The position numbers were made by a program, and so were the translations under genes. The notes under the pieces are model-generated. The model did no database searches. It was not told where the DNA came from and saw only the letters and a list, made by a program, of their open reading frames with translations. A DNA stretch of 64,000 nt from Poa pratensis. Taxonomy: Eukaryota; Streptophyta; Magnoliopsida; Poales; Poaceae. The DNA lies in NCBI GenBank assembly GCA_947311845.1, contig CAMZMU010000041.1, positions 110,601,655 through 110,665,654 of the forward strand. Direction: 5' to 3'. Shown piece after piece: positions 11,234 through 23,053 of this stretch (position 1 is its first letter; the number at the start of each line of letters is the position of its first letter).

Positions 11234-13800
11234 CATATTAATGATGTCAAGCCCACCATACTCAATAGGGGAGCAGACAAGGCCCCAATTCACCAGACAC
11301 TTCCCACCAGAGGTTTCATCATTTGCTGCCCATAAAAATGCTCTTAAGATCTTGTTTGCCTTTCGAAAGAACCACTTCGGGGATTGAACAACAATCAATT
11401 GGAAGATTGGCATGGCCGAGAGCATCTATCTCTCCAGCGTTAGTCTCCCTCCTGAGGAAGAAGGCATTTTCCAAGTGGAGACTTTCCTGATTAATTTGTC
11501 AAGTGGAGGTTGCATGTCACTTTGCCTTAACCGAGAAGTGGTCAGCGGCATTCCCAGATAAGTAACTAGGAATTCTCCAAGAGGACATGGGAAATGCTCT
11601 AAAATCTCAGCCAGGCCAATACCATCACACCGAATAGGCAGACAAGAGCTTTTTGCGAAATTGCAGTGCAACCCTAAAGCCATACCAAACAGGTTCAAGA
11701 TTTGTTGGATTGCAGTGACCTCAAGCCTGGAAGGGTTTATGAAAAGGGCTACATCATCCGCGTATAAGGAGACATGGTAGGCCACCTGCTGACGTCCAAG
11801 CGGTTTAAGAATCCCACAGCCCTCAGCTTTGGCGAGGCAAGCAGCGAGACAGTCCATCACGTTGGCAAATAGCAGCGGCGATAGAGGGTCCCCTTGGCGC
11901 AGGCCCCAACGATGGTAGACAGTGTCAGAGAGGGATCCATTCACAAGAATTTTCGTTGAAGCTGAGCAGAGCAAGCAGGCAACCAGATTTCTGAATTTTC
12001 GGCCAAAACCCCTAGCTTCCAACACCTGAAGCAAAAACTCCCACGATACTGAATCGAATGCCTTCTCCATATCCATCTTTAGCAGCAGGGATGGGCATCT
12101 TTTCTGTTGCAGTGACTTCACCAAGCCTTGAACATAGGCAAAATTGTCATGAATGGTCCTACCCTTCACAAAGGCACTCTGGTAGAGGCTAATGAGGTCC
12201 GGCATCCGAGGCTGCATGCGTCTCGCAAGGATTTTGAGGACTAACTTGGCAAAACTGTTCAGCAGGCAGATAGGCCGATAATCTTTTGGGTGGTAGCATC
12301 CGGCATTTTGGGGATTAGAATCATGGTTGCTTCATTCACCAACTGTAATTTGCTGCAGCCAAGGGATTCAAACTGATGAACAGCAGCCATCACATCATGC
12401 TTGATGATATGCCAGCACTTTCTGTAAAACAGCCCCGTATAACCATCAGGGCCCGGAGCCTTTTCAGGAGCAATATCATTAATCGCAGCCGTGACTTCAG
12501 ATTCAAGAATGGGGCTGTCAAGCTCATGAAGGTCCAACGTGGTTACCCCCAGCTCTTGGAAGTTCAGCTTTGCCTAGGGAGGGGATGAGGCACCCATCAA
12601 GTTGTCAAAGAATTTCCATATGATCTCCATCTTGGCATCCTCCTCAGCAACTGGAACCCCATCCTAAATTAGTTGCGGAATGTAATTCTTGCGTCTTCTG
12701 GCCGTGGCCTTGAGGTGGAAAAAACGAGTGTTGGTGTCACCCTCTTTGATCCATTGCACCCTGGACCTCTGCCGCCAGATGGAGCGCTGCAAAGCAGAGA
12801 TGCCAAGCAGATTCATCTTTAGGTCAGCACGCAACCGACGTTCATCTTCAGATAGTACCCTGGAATCCATTGCCTCATCCAGGCGAAGAATGACTTCGCT
12901 AGAGATCGTTGCACGCAGCTGTAGGTCCCCAATCAACTTTGAACTCTAGGACTTTAGGTGTTTGCCAAGTCTGGACAACTTGCAATGTAAACGGACAAAG
13001 GCATCAGAGTGATTAACAACAGCAGCCCAACTTTGTTGCACAGTATCCAGAAAACCCTCTAACTGAACCCAACTATTTTCAAACCTGAACTGGCGGCACG
13101 ACACGAACTCTGAATCAAGTGAGAGGAGCATCGGGCAGTGATCCAAATATAGAGGATAAGGCCTGCAGGAGACACGCAGGAAATAAATCATTCCACTCAG
13201 CATTGTAGAGGACACGATCCAGCTTGACCATAACAACATTGGCCTGCTCATTGGACCAGGTGTAGTGTCATCCATGCATGTACAAATCCAGCAGCTGCAA
13301 ATCATTTATGAAACGGCGGAATGCGTCATAGTTCTTCTATTTATGTTGGCCGAGCTCTTCTTGCTAGCAGAGGCAATGAGGTTGAAGTCTCCACACACAA
13401 TACAGGGGTGGTCAGCAAGGACAACAATCTTGAGGTCGTCCAGGAAACGCAGTTTATCAGCTTCAGGTTGTGGCCCATAAACAGAAATCAGCCTAAACTC
13501 TGCACCTGAGCTGCGCAATACGCAATCAACCGAAACCCAGCTGGGACAGATGTGTGGGTTGGACGCATGGAACAGGTCACCATTCCAGGCCTACAGAATC
13601 CCCCTCTTGTACCATCAGCTTGCAGTAGATATCTTACGGAGGTGGCAAAAGTTTGCACGCCAATTGCATCATCAGAAGATATAGCATCCATCCTGCCCGG
13701 GCAGCTGCCCAGGCTTCGCGGTGGTGTCCTTGATTGAGTTATGTGGTTTTCTGTAGTGAATTTATCCAACACAAACTATCATCTTAAGCATGTTTTCCCA
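11234..13800 (-). pseudogene. Decayed LINE (non-LTR retrotransposon) ORF2: endonuclease and reverse transcriptase
   Basis: The minus strand encodes, in order, an AP-type endonuclease region (about 13770-13290, with GDFNLI and YTWSNE motifs), a linker with the conserved EGDTNTRFFH block (about 12720), and reverse transcriptase (about 12537-11426). The RT has SAFVKGRTIHDNF, MDMEKAFDSVSW, GLRQGDPLSPLLF and the catalytic LYADDVALF motifs. The start of the thumb (FLWAANDETSGGKC) follows to 11239. Several frameshifts and stops break the frame, and the N-terminus of the endonuclease is incomplete. The C-terminal part lies beyond the LTR inserted at 11234. It is an old copy and cannot make active protein. 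The family is plant L1-like; the exact name is unknown. Confidence 0.88.
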
Positions 13801-14420
13801 GGCTTCGAGAAGTTTCTAGGTCAACCACTAGATTGCATTACACATGATTGGGACCATCGGCTCTTCGAATAATTGGTAAAGTGGCGAGATGTTGCTCCGA
13901 CGATGTCAAGTATGAGCTTGGTCATCATTAGGTCAGAGGAATTGGCGGTGACGAATAAGGCCACATCATCAGCGTACAGAGAAATCATGTGGGGAAGCTT
14001 ACGGCTATCGAACTAACAAAAGGCTCCTTGGTTTTTTTAGGGAATGAAACCAGCTTGGCGAAAACATCCATGACAATGTCAAACAACAACAGGGATAGAG
14101 GGTCTCCTTGGTGAACACCACGATAGTGGAAAATCATGTCAATAAATGACCCATTGAACAAGATTTTAGTTGTTCCTCAGGGGAGGAGGCCAGCAATTCT
14201 GTCGCACCATGGTTGATTAAAACCCCATGACTTGAGAACCTCGAGTTAAAATTCCCACGAGGCAGTGTCAAAGGCTTTTCGGATGTCTAACTTTAAGGGA
14301 AGAGCATGTGTTTTGTGCTGCGATACCATTTGACTTGAGTGTGAACATAGCGAAGTTGTCATGAATATCACGACCCTTTATGAACACACATTGATAGGGA
14401 CTGACAATAATATTCTATTT
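13790..14420 (-). pseudogene. Second LINE reverse-transcriptase fragment
   Basis: The minus strand contains a second, different copy of the RT core: FIKGRDIHDNFAMF (about 14380), GVHQGDPLSLLLF (about 14110) and LYADDVALF (about 13960). It duplicates motifs already present in the neighbouring LINE, so it is a separate insertion or an older element into which the neighbour inserted. Multiple stops and shifts make it non-functional. No poly(A) tail or TSD was found. Confidence 0.8.
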
Positions 14421-14774
14421 TTTAGCATATAACTTACTTAAAATTCTTCCTTGTACAAAGTTGTGAAAATCAAATTTGTTATTTAATTTCATACTACTAG
14501 AACCTAAAATGAAATTCAAGCTCCAAATTCAAGCTCCTATACTCAGTGTCGGAAACTAGTAGAGACAAACGGCTTTGGAAAATATTAAATCTCTCTCTTT
14601 ACATGGCTAAACAGTCGCAAATGTTTACCAGTCATTGCTCTGGTACTACTTCTTGACAGTCGGAGCTGATCAGGAGGTGTCAAAGTCCCAGTTGCGGCTG
14701 TCAACTACCAGATTGTAATCTACGCCTTATCCGCTTCCTTGTTTTCTCTGGATCCTTCGTCTTTCTCTAAACTA
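14421..14774. other. Non-coding spacer
   Basis: I see no gene or recognisable repeat, except that its last 13 bases (14762-14774) are one copy of the TSD of the adjacent retroposon. Confidence 0.5.
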
Positions 14775-14993
14775 CTTTTTTTTAGATAAAGGGAGCTTTT
14801 TAAAGGTTTAAGTATTACACCCATCTCTGCATAACTAAGATGCACACAGCCGCAACAAGTTCGAAAGTACTAAAAAACTTCGAAGGTGAATTACATATCA
14901 TCATGAGAAATTGTAAGTACACCTAAGCAGGTGGAGGGCCAAGACGCAAATTATGCTGCCATCCATGTTGGGATAAAAAGTCTCTCGCCGTAT
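14775..14993 (-). mobile_element. Short poly(A)-ended retroposon, probably a 5'-truncated LINE tail
   Basis: A 13-bp perfect direct repeat (TTTCTCTAAACTA) flanks it at 14762-14774 and 14994-15006. The left end on the plus strand is a T-run, so the element is in minus orientation with an A-rich 3' end. The sequence before it (GGGTGTAATACTTAAACC on the minus strand) resembles a grass LINE 3' UTR. Length is 219 bp with no coding. A SINE is the alternative. Confidence 0.75.
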
Positions 14994-15186
14994 TTTCTCT
15001 AAACTATTTCCTCTTGCTTTATGTATTAGTATCTTCTATATAGTTGTGTTATGAGTGAAGAGTTAACATAACACTGCAAGAGGGAGTGACCCGCTTCTGC
15101 GTCGGCAGTGTTGATCTTGAAACTCGGACTGTAGGGCTTTTACCCGATACCGAAACACCCTGAATGAAATTTTTGACAAACGTGTA

Positions 15187-15348
15187 CTCCCTCCATTACT
15201 AAATATAATATGTTTTAGCTATTTTACATGTTGACTAGGTGTACCAGAATGAGTGAACATACATAATACAATGTGTAGTCTAGATACATGTAAATACATG
15301 TGAATTTAGAAAAAGGCTAAAACATCTTATATTTAGGAACATAGTGAG
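15187..15348. mobile_element. Stowaway-type MITE (Tc1/mariner), 162 bp
   Basis: The termini begin CTCCCTCCATTACTAAATAT and the other end is its imperfect reverse complement (TATTTAGGAACATAGTGAG). TA target duplications lie at 15185-15186 and 15349-15350. This matches Triticeae Thalos/Athos-like Stowaway elements. Confidence 0.88.
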
Positions 15349-15770
15349 TATATGCCTATAGGGGACTTTAGAAAGTGTTTTCATAGATTGCCTTCCTTCG
15401 AGAATGCCAAACTAGGCATAGGGTGAACGCAAAAATTCCATCAAAGTGAACAATAATTGTTTTGCCGACGGTACTTCAGTAGCACATATAAATTCAGTAA
15501 TCTGCTCATCCACAAGAACCATGAGGACCGTGTCATTGTGATGTCAAAAAGAGATTATTGATCCACATATCGCACAAGCACTCCTTTCTTGCATGATGTA
15601 GGAAGCGACTCTTGTCCTAGTCTCCATAAGAACACCCGATTTTTTAAGGCACTTGAGTTTTGATATCCTTGTCCCTTTTCCATTCAAGTTCAATATTCGA
15701 CGAGCTCGGTCGGTTCTCTCAGTCTCTTTGTCTTCACAAAAAACTTATTATCTGACCTAATGCTAAATGA

Positions 15771-18131
15771 GGGACCATGCTAATAACTTTTCGTGATAAA
15801 AGAGCCAGGCATGCATGCAGCCACCTAGATTTATTTTAGTTTTCAAACGTTAAAATGTTTTATCTTTTAAACCGGCAGTCGGAATTCAGATCCTTTTTCA
15901 CGGTTGGATTTGTCACGATGGGATCTTCAAAACTAAATTTTGTGTTGATATGTTTTGACAAGTTTTTTTTGGAGCCTAGTTGACAGATTATTGTCACCTC
16001 GTCACAAGGTATAATCAAGTTGGTTACCAGATTAAAATCAAATGATTGTCATATGTTTTGACCTTCGGTTACCAATGTAAGCCTTTCGTGATGGTATTTT
16101 ACGTGTTCAGTGTGAATCGAATACTCACTCTCTCGACATGTAGGTCATTGATATGACCAAAAAAACATGTTAAGGTTATCTCGTAACTGGCATATTATTT
16201 AGATGATAACGTTTTACTATTAATATGGTAGCTACAGTACCATAACCCGGTAACTGACGACGAAAAGAAAAATCCGTCAAAACATTTAAGATGGGAATAA
16301 GAAGGGCTTGTTAGTTAGGAAGCTTGTAATTGAACCTCTAGTTGAGCTTTTCGGACGATTGATATAAAGCTTTTTCTTGAAACTAGGTCTTTTTTTTAGA
16401 TGACCCATATAAAAGGTATTACGAGGTAGTATGCTTACCCGCTAAATTATTAGTTTTGGGGAAAAAATCCCCTAATCTATTTTTCGGTACAGCTAAGAGC
16501 TAACCTCCTAACCTAATTCAACCGGATAATTACACCTCAAATCCTGATTTTTCAGCAATGTTTTAAATAGCGGGCTATCGCAAATAGTGACAACCCTAAA
16601 AAACCAACAAAACGGTGTTAAATCGCAGTTAATGGGTTATCTAAAAAATTATGGTAGAGGTATAATGGGATTATCTCTGGCTATTTAAAACATTGTTTTC
16701 AGTCGGTTTTTCTGACATGGCAAAAGCAAACGCGGGGAGGAAAACACGTTGGATTTGACACGTGAGAGGTTTCACCTTGCTACGCGATCTAGCGATCAAA
16801 TCCCTGCTACCAATTTCTCCCAAAGGTTTCTTGAACCAGGAGATCATGATGACGCCCTGGCGAAGTTCAGGCGGCCGTCAGAACGGTCATTACTCTTCCG
16901 ACCCTTAAGGTGATCACCCGCTTGTCCATGGTGGTCTGAGTACGACATCGTCGGGTCGATCACCGGTGTGCTCTGATTAATCCAGACGATGTAGATCTTC
17001 CACTGCATCCACACCCAGATCGATGTTGGATGACCTCGTATGTTAGGCTATTACCACTGTCAGCTAGTTACAATCATGGTGCAGCAGGTTCAGGTTCAAG
17101 TTTTGTGCTTTTTCAGGCTGCAACAGGTTTTGTTCACCCGTGCATATTCAGAAAGGGGGGAAATAACACAAAATTTGTTCTTTGCTAAAATAATGTTTAG
17201 ACAACCTTCAGGACATCTGCTAGTTACAACATTGACTAGAAACTGTCTTTTCTTTGAGCTCTAGAAGTTCGATTCTCTCATCTGGATCATGTACTTCAAA
17301 ATTGTTCTCAGGGTTTATATACAATCTTCACAGCTCGTAATTGCTCTCAAGTGCACCATATAATCATGCACTATTCTAAGAAGAGGACGTGCCCCACAAA
17401 ATCACTCCATCCGGCATACATCCGACTTTATAAGGGCGTGAGGACCAACATGTGCATGCATGAAAAGAATCTTTCCACGATCCCAAAATTCAAAATAAAT
17501 TATCTTTTAATCCGTTAATCCAATTGATGACCCGTTTTCAATTCTGGATTCATCTCGATGAGTACTTTAAAATAAGATCGCATCTTACTATGTTTTGACG
17601 AAAAAATTCGTCGCCTGTTACCAGATTATAATAGTGTAGTTACCTGATTAATAACTAACAGTTACTATCCAAATAATGCATGGTTACCACATGATTTTTA
17701 TATGTTTTTTGTCATAGCAATTATCTACATGTCGAGCGAGCGAGTTTTCGATCCGCTCTAAACACCTAAAATATGGCATCTCCATCAACAAAGCATTACA
17801 TTGGTAAGAAGTGAAGCTCAAAAACCCTGCCAACTATTTGATTTTAACCCGGTAACCAACTTGACTATACCCGGTGACCAAGTGACCATAATCTGATAAC
17901 TAGGGTCAAAAAAAGTTGTCAAAACATATCAACATGGGATTTAGTTTCAAAAATCTCGTCGCGACAAATCCAACCATGAAAACGGATTTGAATTTTGATT
18001 TACGGTTTAAGAGATAATACTTTTTAAAGTTTGAAAAAAATGGAATCTACGTGGTTGCATGCCTCGGTTACCATACTCAATCCGTGCCCATGAAAACTAA
18101 CCTGGGCACGTGCCCTTAATAGCACGGTCCA
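15771..18131. mobile_element. Region bounded by roughly 530-560-bp inverted repeats; possible MULE/foldback element or two foldback copies
   Basis: The arm at 15771-16300 matches the reverse complement of 17573-18131 over its whole length with substitutions and small indels. Shared landmarks include TATCTTTTAAACCG, GATATGTTTTGACAA, AAGTTGGTTACC and CTCGACATGTAG. The right arm itself folds back on 17450-17700. So either one large element with long TIRs is present, or two copies of a foldback element lie in opposite orientation. The middle (about 16310-17440) contains no transposase and no supported gene. No clear target duplication was found at the outer ends. Confidence 0.6.
16556..16695. mobile_element. 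hAT-like MITE, 140 bp
   Basis: It has a terminal inverted repeat CAATGTTTTAAATAGC at the left and its complement GCTATTTAAAACATTG at the right. TTTTCAG flanks it on both sides (7 of an expected 8 bp). No coding. It lies inside the inverted-repeat region. Confidence 0.8.
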
Positions 18132-19041
18132 TTGCAATCAAATTGACATTTGTCTAAGTAAGATAATGCTCAACAACAGTTTCTTTTTTGAGTAACCTCT
18201 CGAGGAGGGCAGGTCATTCCTGCAATTAGAAGAATAGAATTGACCCAGTTTATAAGGAAAACCGGGCCCAAAAACCATACGTTACCCTGTTTCTGAGGAA
18301 AACCAGACCCAAAAACCGCACACAGGAGGAGACCTGTCGCCGACACGACGCAAGTCCACCAAACGCAACGAACGCACACCACCTGCTCCGAGGCCGCCAC
18401 GCCAGCTTACACCAGCCGGCACCAAAGCCGCAGAGACAACCGCTCACAGTCCTCAAACACCACGCCAATCACGAGGCCACCGCCCGGACGTAGCTACCAG
18501 ACCAGGCTTCGCATTGCCCGAAGCCGAGCCAGCCGGGTGGACGAACTTGCTGCCCACGCATCACAAGGTCGCCACCCAAAACCGCTGCTAGGCCACGGTC
18601 CTGCCCCATAGAACCACCGTAGAAGAGGAGACCGAGGCCACCACCTCGACGTACCACCACTGTCCGGAGCCGCCGCCCCGATGTCGCCTCCCCGACCACA
18701 TCACCATCTTGCCCGGCTGTTGCGAATCCGTTGCACCGCGAGGGCCAACAACTCCAAGGCAACGCCTCCAAGAAGGTAGCGAAGCATCCGTCACCCCCGC
18801 CCGCTCCATAGGAGTTTAGGTTTTCACCCAGAGATGTTGCAACCACTCGCGTCGGTTGGGATCGAAGCTCCACAAACGACGCATACAAGAAGTAAACGAC
18901 GCCCGAAGGCACCGCCGTCGTCGACAGCGACTATGGTCGGCACGAGGCTTTCGCCCGGAGCTCCATCCGTCCGCAAAGCGCTGGGAGGAGCAAGCCGAGC
19001 AAGACAATGCTGCCGCCAACCACCGAACCTCTATTCGCCAG

Positions 19042-20642
19042 TGATAACCCCAAGAGCAGGGGATCACTGTAGCACCTCTCAATGTGGAAGTAGGGTATCG
19101 ATCCGCAGGAGCAAGAAGGAAAAGTTATCTATTCCCTACAACTAAAGTGTCACAAGTTTTAGTTGATTATGCACTAAACAAGTTTAAGGAACGAGATGGT
19201 TGATTTAATGGATGGAAGTTTAAATGTAACAAAACAAGAATGTAAAAGTGTCCCAATCCTCTTCAATGCAAGAGGACAAGACAAAGGTTTTCTCTTATAG
19301 GAACAATGGACATGGGTTCATGGGTTCACTTAATCCTCTCTCTCTCATCTACGGTGATTATCATGTTATAGATAAAGTACACACAATTGTCATGTTTTAA
19401 TGGTAGCTTTTATGACGGCTAAATGTCCTAAAACACATAGTTGAAAGAAGTACTCATTTGTATTGCTAGGTCACCCTCGTAAGGCTAGCGTGGTTGCTCT
19501 CACTCCCACATCATACTCTTCCTTTTTACCCCCAGATAAAGGATGTTGGGCTGTATTTCACATGTCACTCAATACATATGCCGTTGTCACATCGGCCATC
19601 CCGTACCTACATACATCATACTTCATAATGGACAATATTCTAAACACTAGTGCAATGATTCATATTTCGTGTGCATGACCACATCTCTCTCATCTATCCA
19701 CACTTGGTGGTGTCAATCACCTCATGACAAGGATAAACAAGGCATTATGCATAAATCAAACCATCACATGTATCATAGAATATCTCCAAAGTATGACAAA
19801 TCATAAAAGCTCCAACACAACGGTAAATGTATAACAAATCATCTCATACCACAATATCCACCATAAGAATTACATAGATAGATCCATACTTATGCAAAGC
19901 ACATCATATGGACTCCAACAATGATCATACATAGAGAGATTAGATCAAGTTACCACCACAAACCCAAAGTCCAGGGGGTGGACTACTCCCCCTTCATCAT
20001 GGAGACGGTGGAGAAGTCGTTGGAGAGGTTGATGAAGAGGTGCAGCCCGGAGTGGAGGCGGCGACCCGCAGCAGCCCACGGTGGCGGCGGCCCTTGGGGG
20101 CGGCGGCGGCTGCCCTTGGTGATGAGGATGGTGTGGAGGAGGTTCTCCTCCCCCAGACGGCTGCCTGGGAGGAGGAAAATTCGTGGTCTTGGGGTCCTCA
20201 CGACCTAGGGTTTCCTTCTTTATATAGACTCTCGGATTTCCGTCACCCCTTTTAGGGTTCCACCAAAACGGGCCTACAGCGTCCGAACTCCGATTGGGCT
20301 GATCTCGGGCTTAAAATCTTCGTATGGAAAATTGTGAAACTTTCTCTTTAATTTGATTTCCATTGGACGCCATCTTCAAGGGTCAAACTGACAATCTCCG
20401 TAAAAAGTTCTCAGACAGATTTCAGGAAAGTCCCAATTTGACTCCAACAAGGTTTCCTTTTGTATTTTTGATAATTCCTACACAACAAATAGGAAAACAA
20501 GAAGATTTTGCACTTTGGCAACTATTAGTAGGTTATTCTAATAAATGTCATAATATGATATAAAGTGTATATAAAACATGTGCCAATTGACATAAAACAT
20601 GCATGGAACATCAAAAATTATAGATACGTTTGGGACGTATCA
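19042..20642 (-). repeat. 3' LTR of element C
   Basis: On the minus strand it begins TGATACGTCCC and ends GGTTATCA, 1601 bp. It contains a 31-bp stretch (about 19077-19108) absent from the partner LTR but present in the solo LTR at 46939-48460. It lacks a 9-bp AAGATGGAG present in both of the others. Confidence 0.9.
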
Positions 20643-20647
20643 AGCAT

Positions 20648-20681
20648 CCCCAAGCTTAGTTCCTACTCGTCCTCGAGTAGG
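20648..20681 (-). promoter_or_regulatory. Polypurine tract with preceding hairpin (element C)
   Basis: The sense strand reads TAAGCTTGGGG just before the 3' LTR. Three bases upstream is a perfect 8-bp hairpin (20662-20669 with 20674-20681), arms CCTACTCG and CGAGTAGG, sense loop AGGA. The 11-base CCCCAAGCTTA core also occurs, on the plus strand, at 22391, 23996 and 24551 inside the same element. Confidence 0.85.
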
Positions 20682-23053
20682 TAAACGATAAAACAAAATA
20701 ATTTTTGAAGTGACATGCTACCATCATAATCTTGATCATATAATATTGTAAGGCACATGTTATGAATGAAGTGATGAAGTTATTGCTACATACAGTCAAA
20801 TGATTCATTCTTCAAAGGAGTAGCAATGTACAAGATAGATTATGAAGTGATATCAAATACTCAATGTAAAGATGTTCAATGATAAATTCACAAAGTGTAA
20901 CATAGAAGAAAGTACTATGGACCAAATGTATGCATAATGAAAAGTAAAAACATCCTATGGTGGTCATAGAGTACTTCTTATGAAAACTGAGTATAAAAGG
21001 TGGACACTTTGGATAGATAAATAAGTAGAGGTAAAGCATGAATAAGTTTCATCTAACTTCCAAACACTTCTACTTAAGTTAATGCTTGCAATGTGGTAGT
21101 CATTGGTGTGGAGCTCTCATTACCCCTATCATAGCATCTTGAATGATTAATGTTTAAAGTGAAAGCAAATATGAGTGGTGTGCTTGACAATGTATTGGTT
21201 GAATGTCTCATGTCCCTTGAATACAAGTACCTACACCATGTGTTACTCACTTTGGTCCACAAAGTAAATTCAAATAAAGGTCATTGCAAGTAATAATAGT
21301 ATCATCAAGAACTGCACTGGGGTACCTCTTGCCCCTTGACATGAACAAGCCCATGTCAAAACAACAAGACAAACAGACAATGAACAATCTCAGCACTCTT
21401 TTATTTACTATGGGTATAGCTTTTTATTATGAGGTGCATCACTGAATGAACATTATGGTTATGCTGTAAATTTCCACCATGAATGATGCATGGCTTAGAT
21501 TAGCGGCCCAGCATTTCTCTAACCATTTATACAAACTCTTTGAACTTACTAAGTATCCTCATTCATTTCACCCATGATAGGCATCCATAAACAAAAGTAC
21601 ATGACATCAACTAAATATAAATAAGTGCAATGTTGAAAGCTTGCCATGTGACAGCACATATGGGCTAACTCCCAACCAAAACTATTGTCAAGCCCACAAC
21701 TTCATAATTTTAATCACAATGGTTCATGCTTATTAAATGCAATAAAAGTAAATTGTGCATCAAGTTCGTGAGAGCTTTTAACCAATTTTTCCCATGACAA
21801 TCAATAACATAAGCATTTAAATTCAGAAATGTAGATAACACAATATAACATGATAAACATACTTGGAATAGCATAAAGCTAATAGGTAGATATGGTGGAC
21901 TCACTGGAAAAACTTTGGTTGAAGGTGTTGGGAAACAAGCTTTTTACTTGTTGTAATTTTTGGGCTAGCAATAGGGAGAAAGTTGACCATCTAAATGCAT
22001 GCATAAGTGTCCATAGAACTAATCAATCCATGTTAAACCAAGTAAAGTTAAAATTCAACATCTAAACATGGTAAAAGATAGCTCTTGACAACACACTTGC
22101 AAATTAACATTCATTCAAAGCACATGAATTATGCAACTATATGTATCTTTTAAAATCAACTCAAACATCCCTATCCCAATATATTTAATAGCATCCAACA
22201 TAATTCAACCCAAACTTCCAGTAGCTCTCTCATATATAAATGATAGTGGTGGTCTTATTAACAAACCGAAATAACAAAAGCAAAAAAAAACAGACGCTCC
22301 AAGTTTATACGATAAAGTGTTTGATCGAAAAACAGAAGTTAGACGTGTGCAAACCGAGAGTGTGTCGGTCTAGTGGGGTTGTCTTGACATCCCCAAGCTT
22401 ATGGTCTTCACCATCCTTGGATAGCTCTTGGTGCAGCTCCTCTAATCCCTGTGAAAAAACTTCAAAACACCGTTTCTCCATTTCTTTTTCTGTGGGGCAC
22501 ATTAGTAGTGATAAACAAATAGATTTCTTGCTGCATATAATCCTTAGACAAAAATTCATATGGATGTCCAGAACATGTATAATGTTGTATGCCTACTCAT
22601 AAACTCAATTGGATCAAAAAGATTCATGTTAAAAGTTCTAAGCATGCATCAAACAAAATGGGACAAATCTGTCCAGAAAAACAGCAGCAGCAAAACGTAT
22701 TTTTCTACCCTACTTAACTTTGTCGGAAAATTCCGAAAAATTCATGCATACAGAGGATGAAAAGTTGCCATTACAGTTTAAATATGAGCTCATTCGGAGT
22801 TACAGAATAAGAATTAAAAATCATACCGTGCACAGATTCGTGCAGGAATAATATCTCCGAACGCTATAAGCAACTTCTTCATACCAAAATGAGTAAAACT
22901 TGGCACTTTATTAAAAATTCCAGAATCTAAACTAAACACTAAGTCTCTTGTTACAGCAAGAGGACACAAAGAAAATCAAAAATAAAAACAACCGGGTTGC
23001 CTCCCGTAAAGCGCTTTCTTTATAGCCATATAGCTAGGCTTCTTACTTGATGT
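20682..23053 (-). other. Non-coding 3' internal part of element C
   Basis: I see no supported coding frame. Two structured spots stand out. One is a perfect 8-bp inverted repeat with an 8-nt loop (21336-21343 with 21352-21359). The other is an internal polypurine-tract-like 11-mer (22391-22401) next to a 5-bp hairpin (22401-22405 with 22410-22414). Confidence 0.6.

Noticed and set aside
11085..11387. 100-codon plus-strand frame
   Set aside because: It crosses the junction between a gypsy LTR end and the LINE on the opposite strand, so it is an artefact.
18469..18912. 147-codon minus-strand frame
   Set aside because: It lies inside retroposon R1, with a competing frame on the other strand and no domain.
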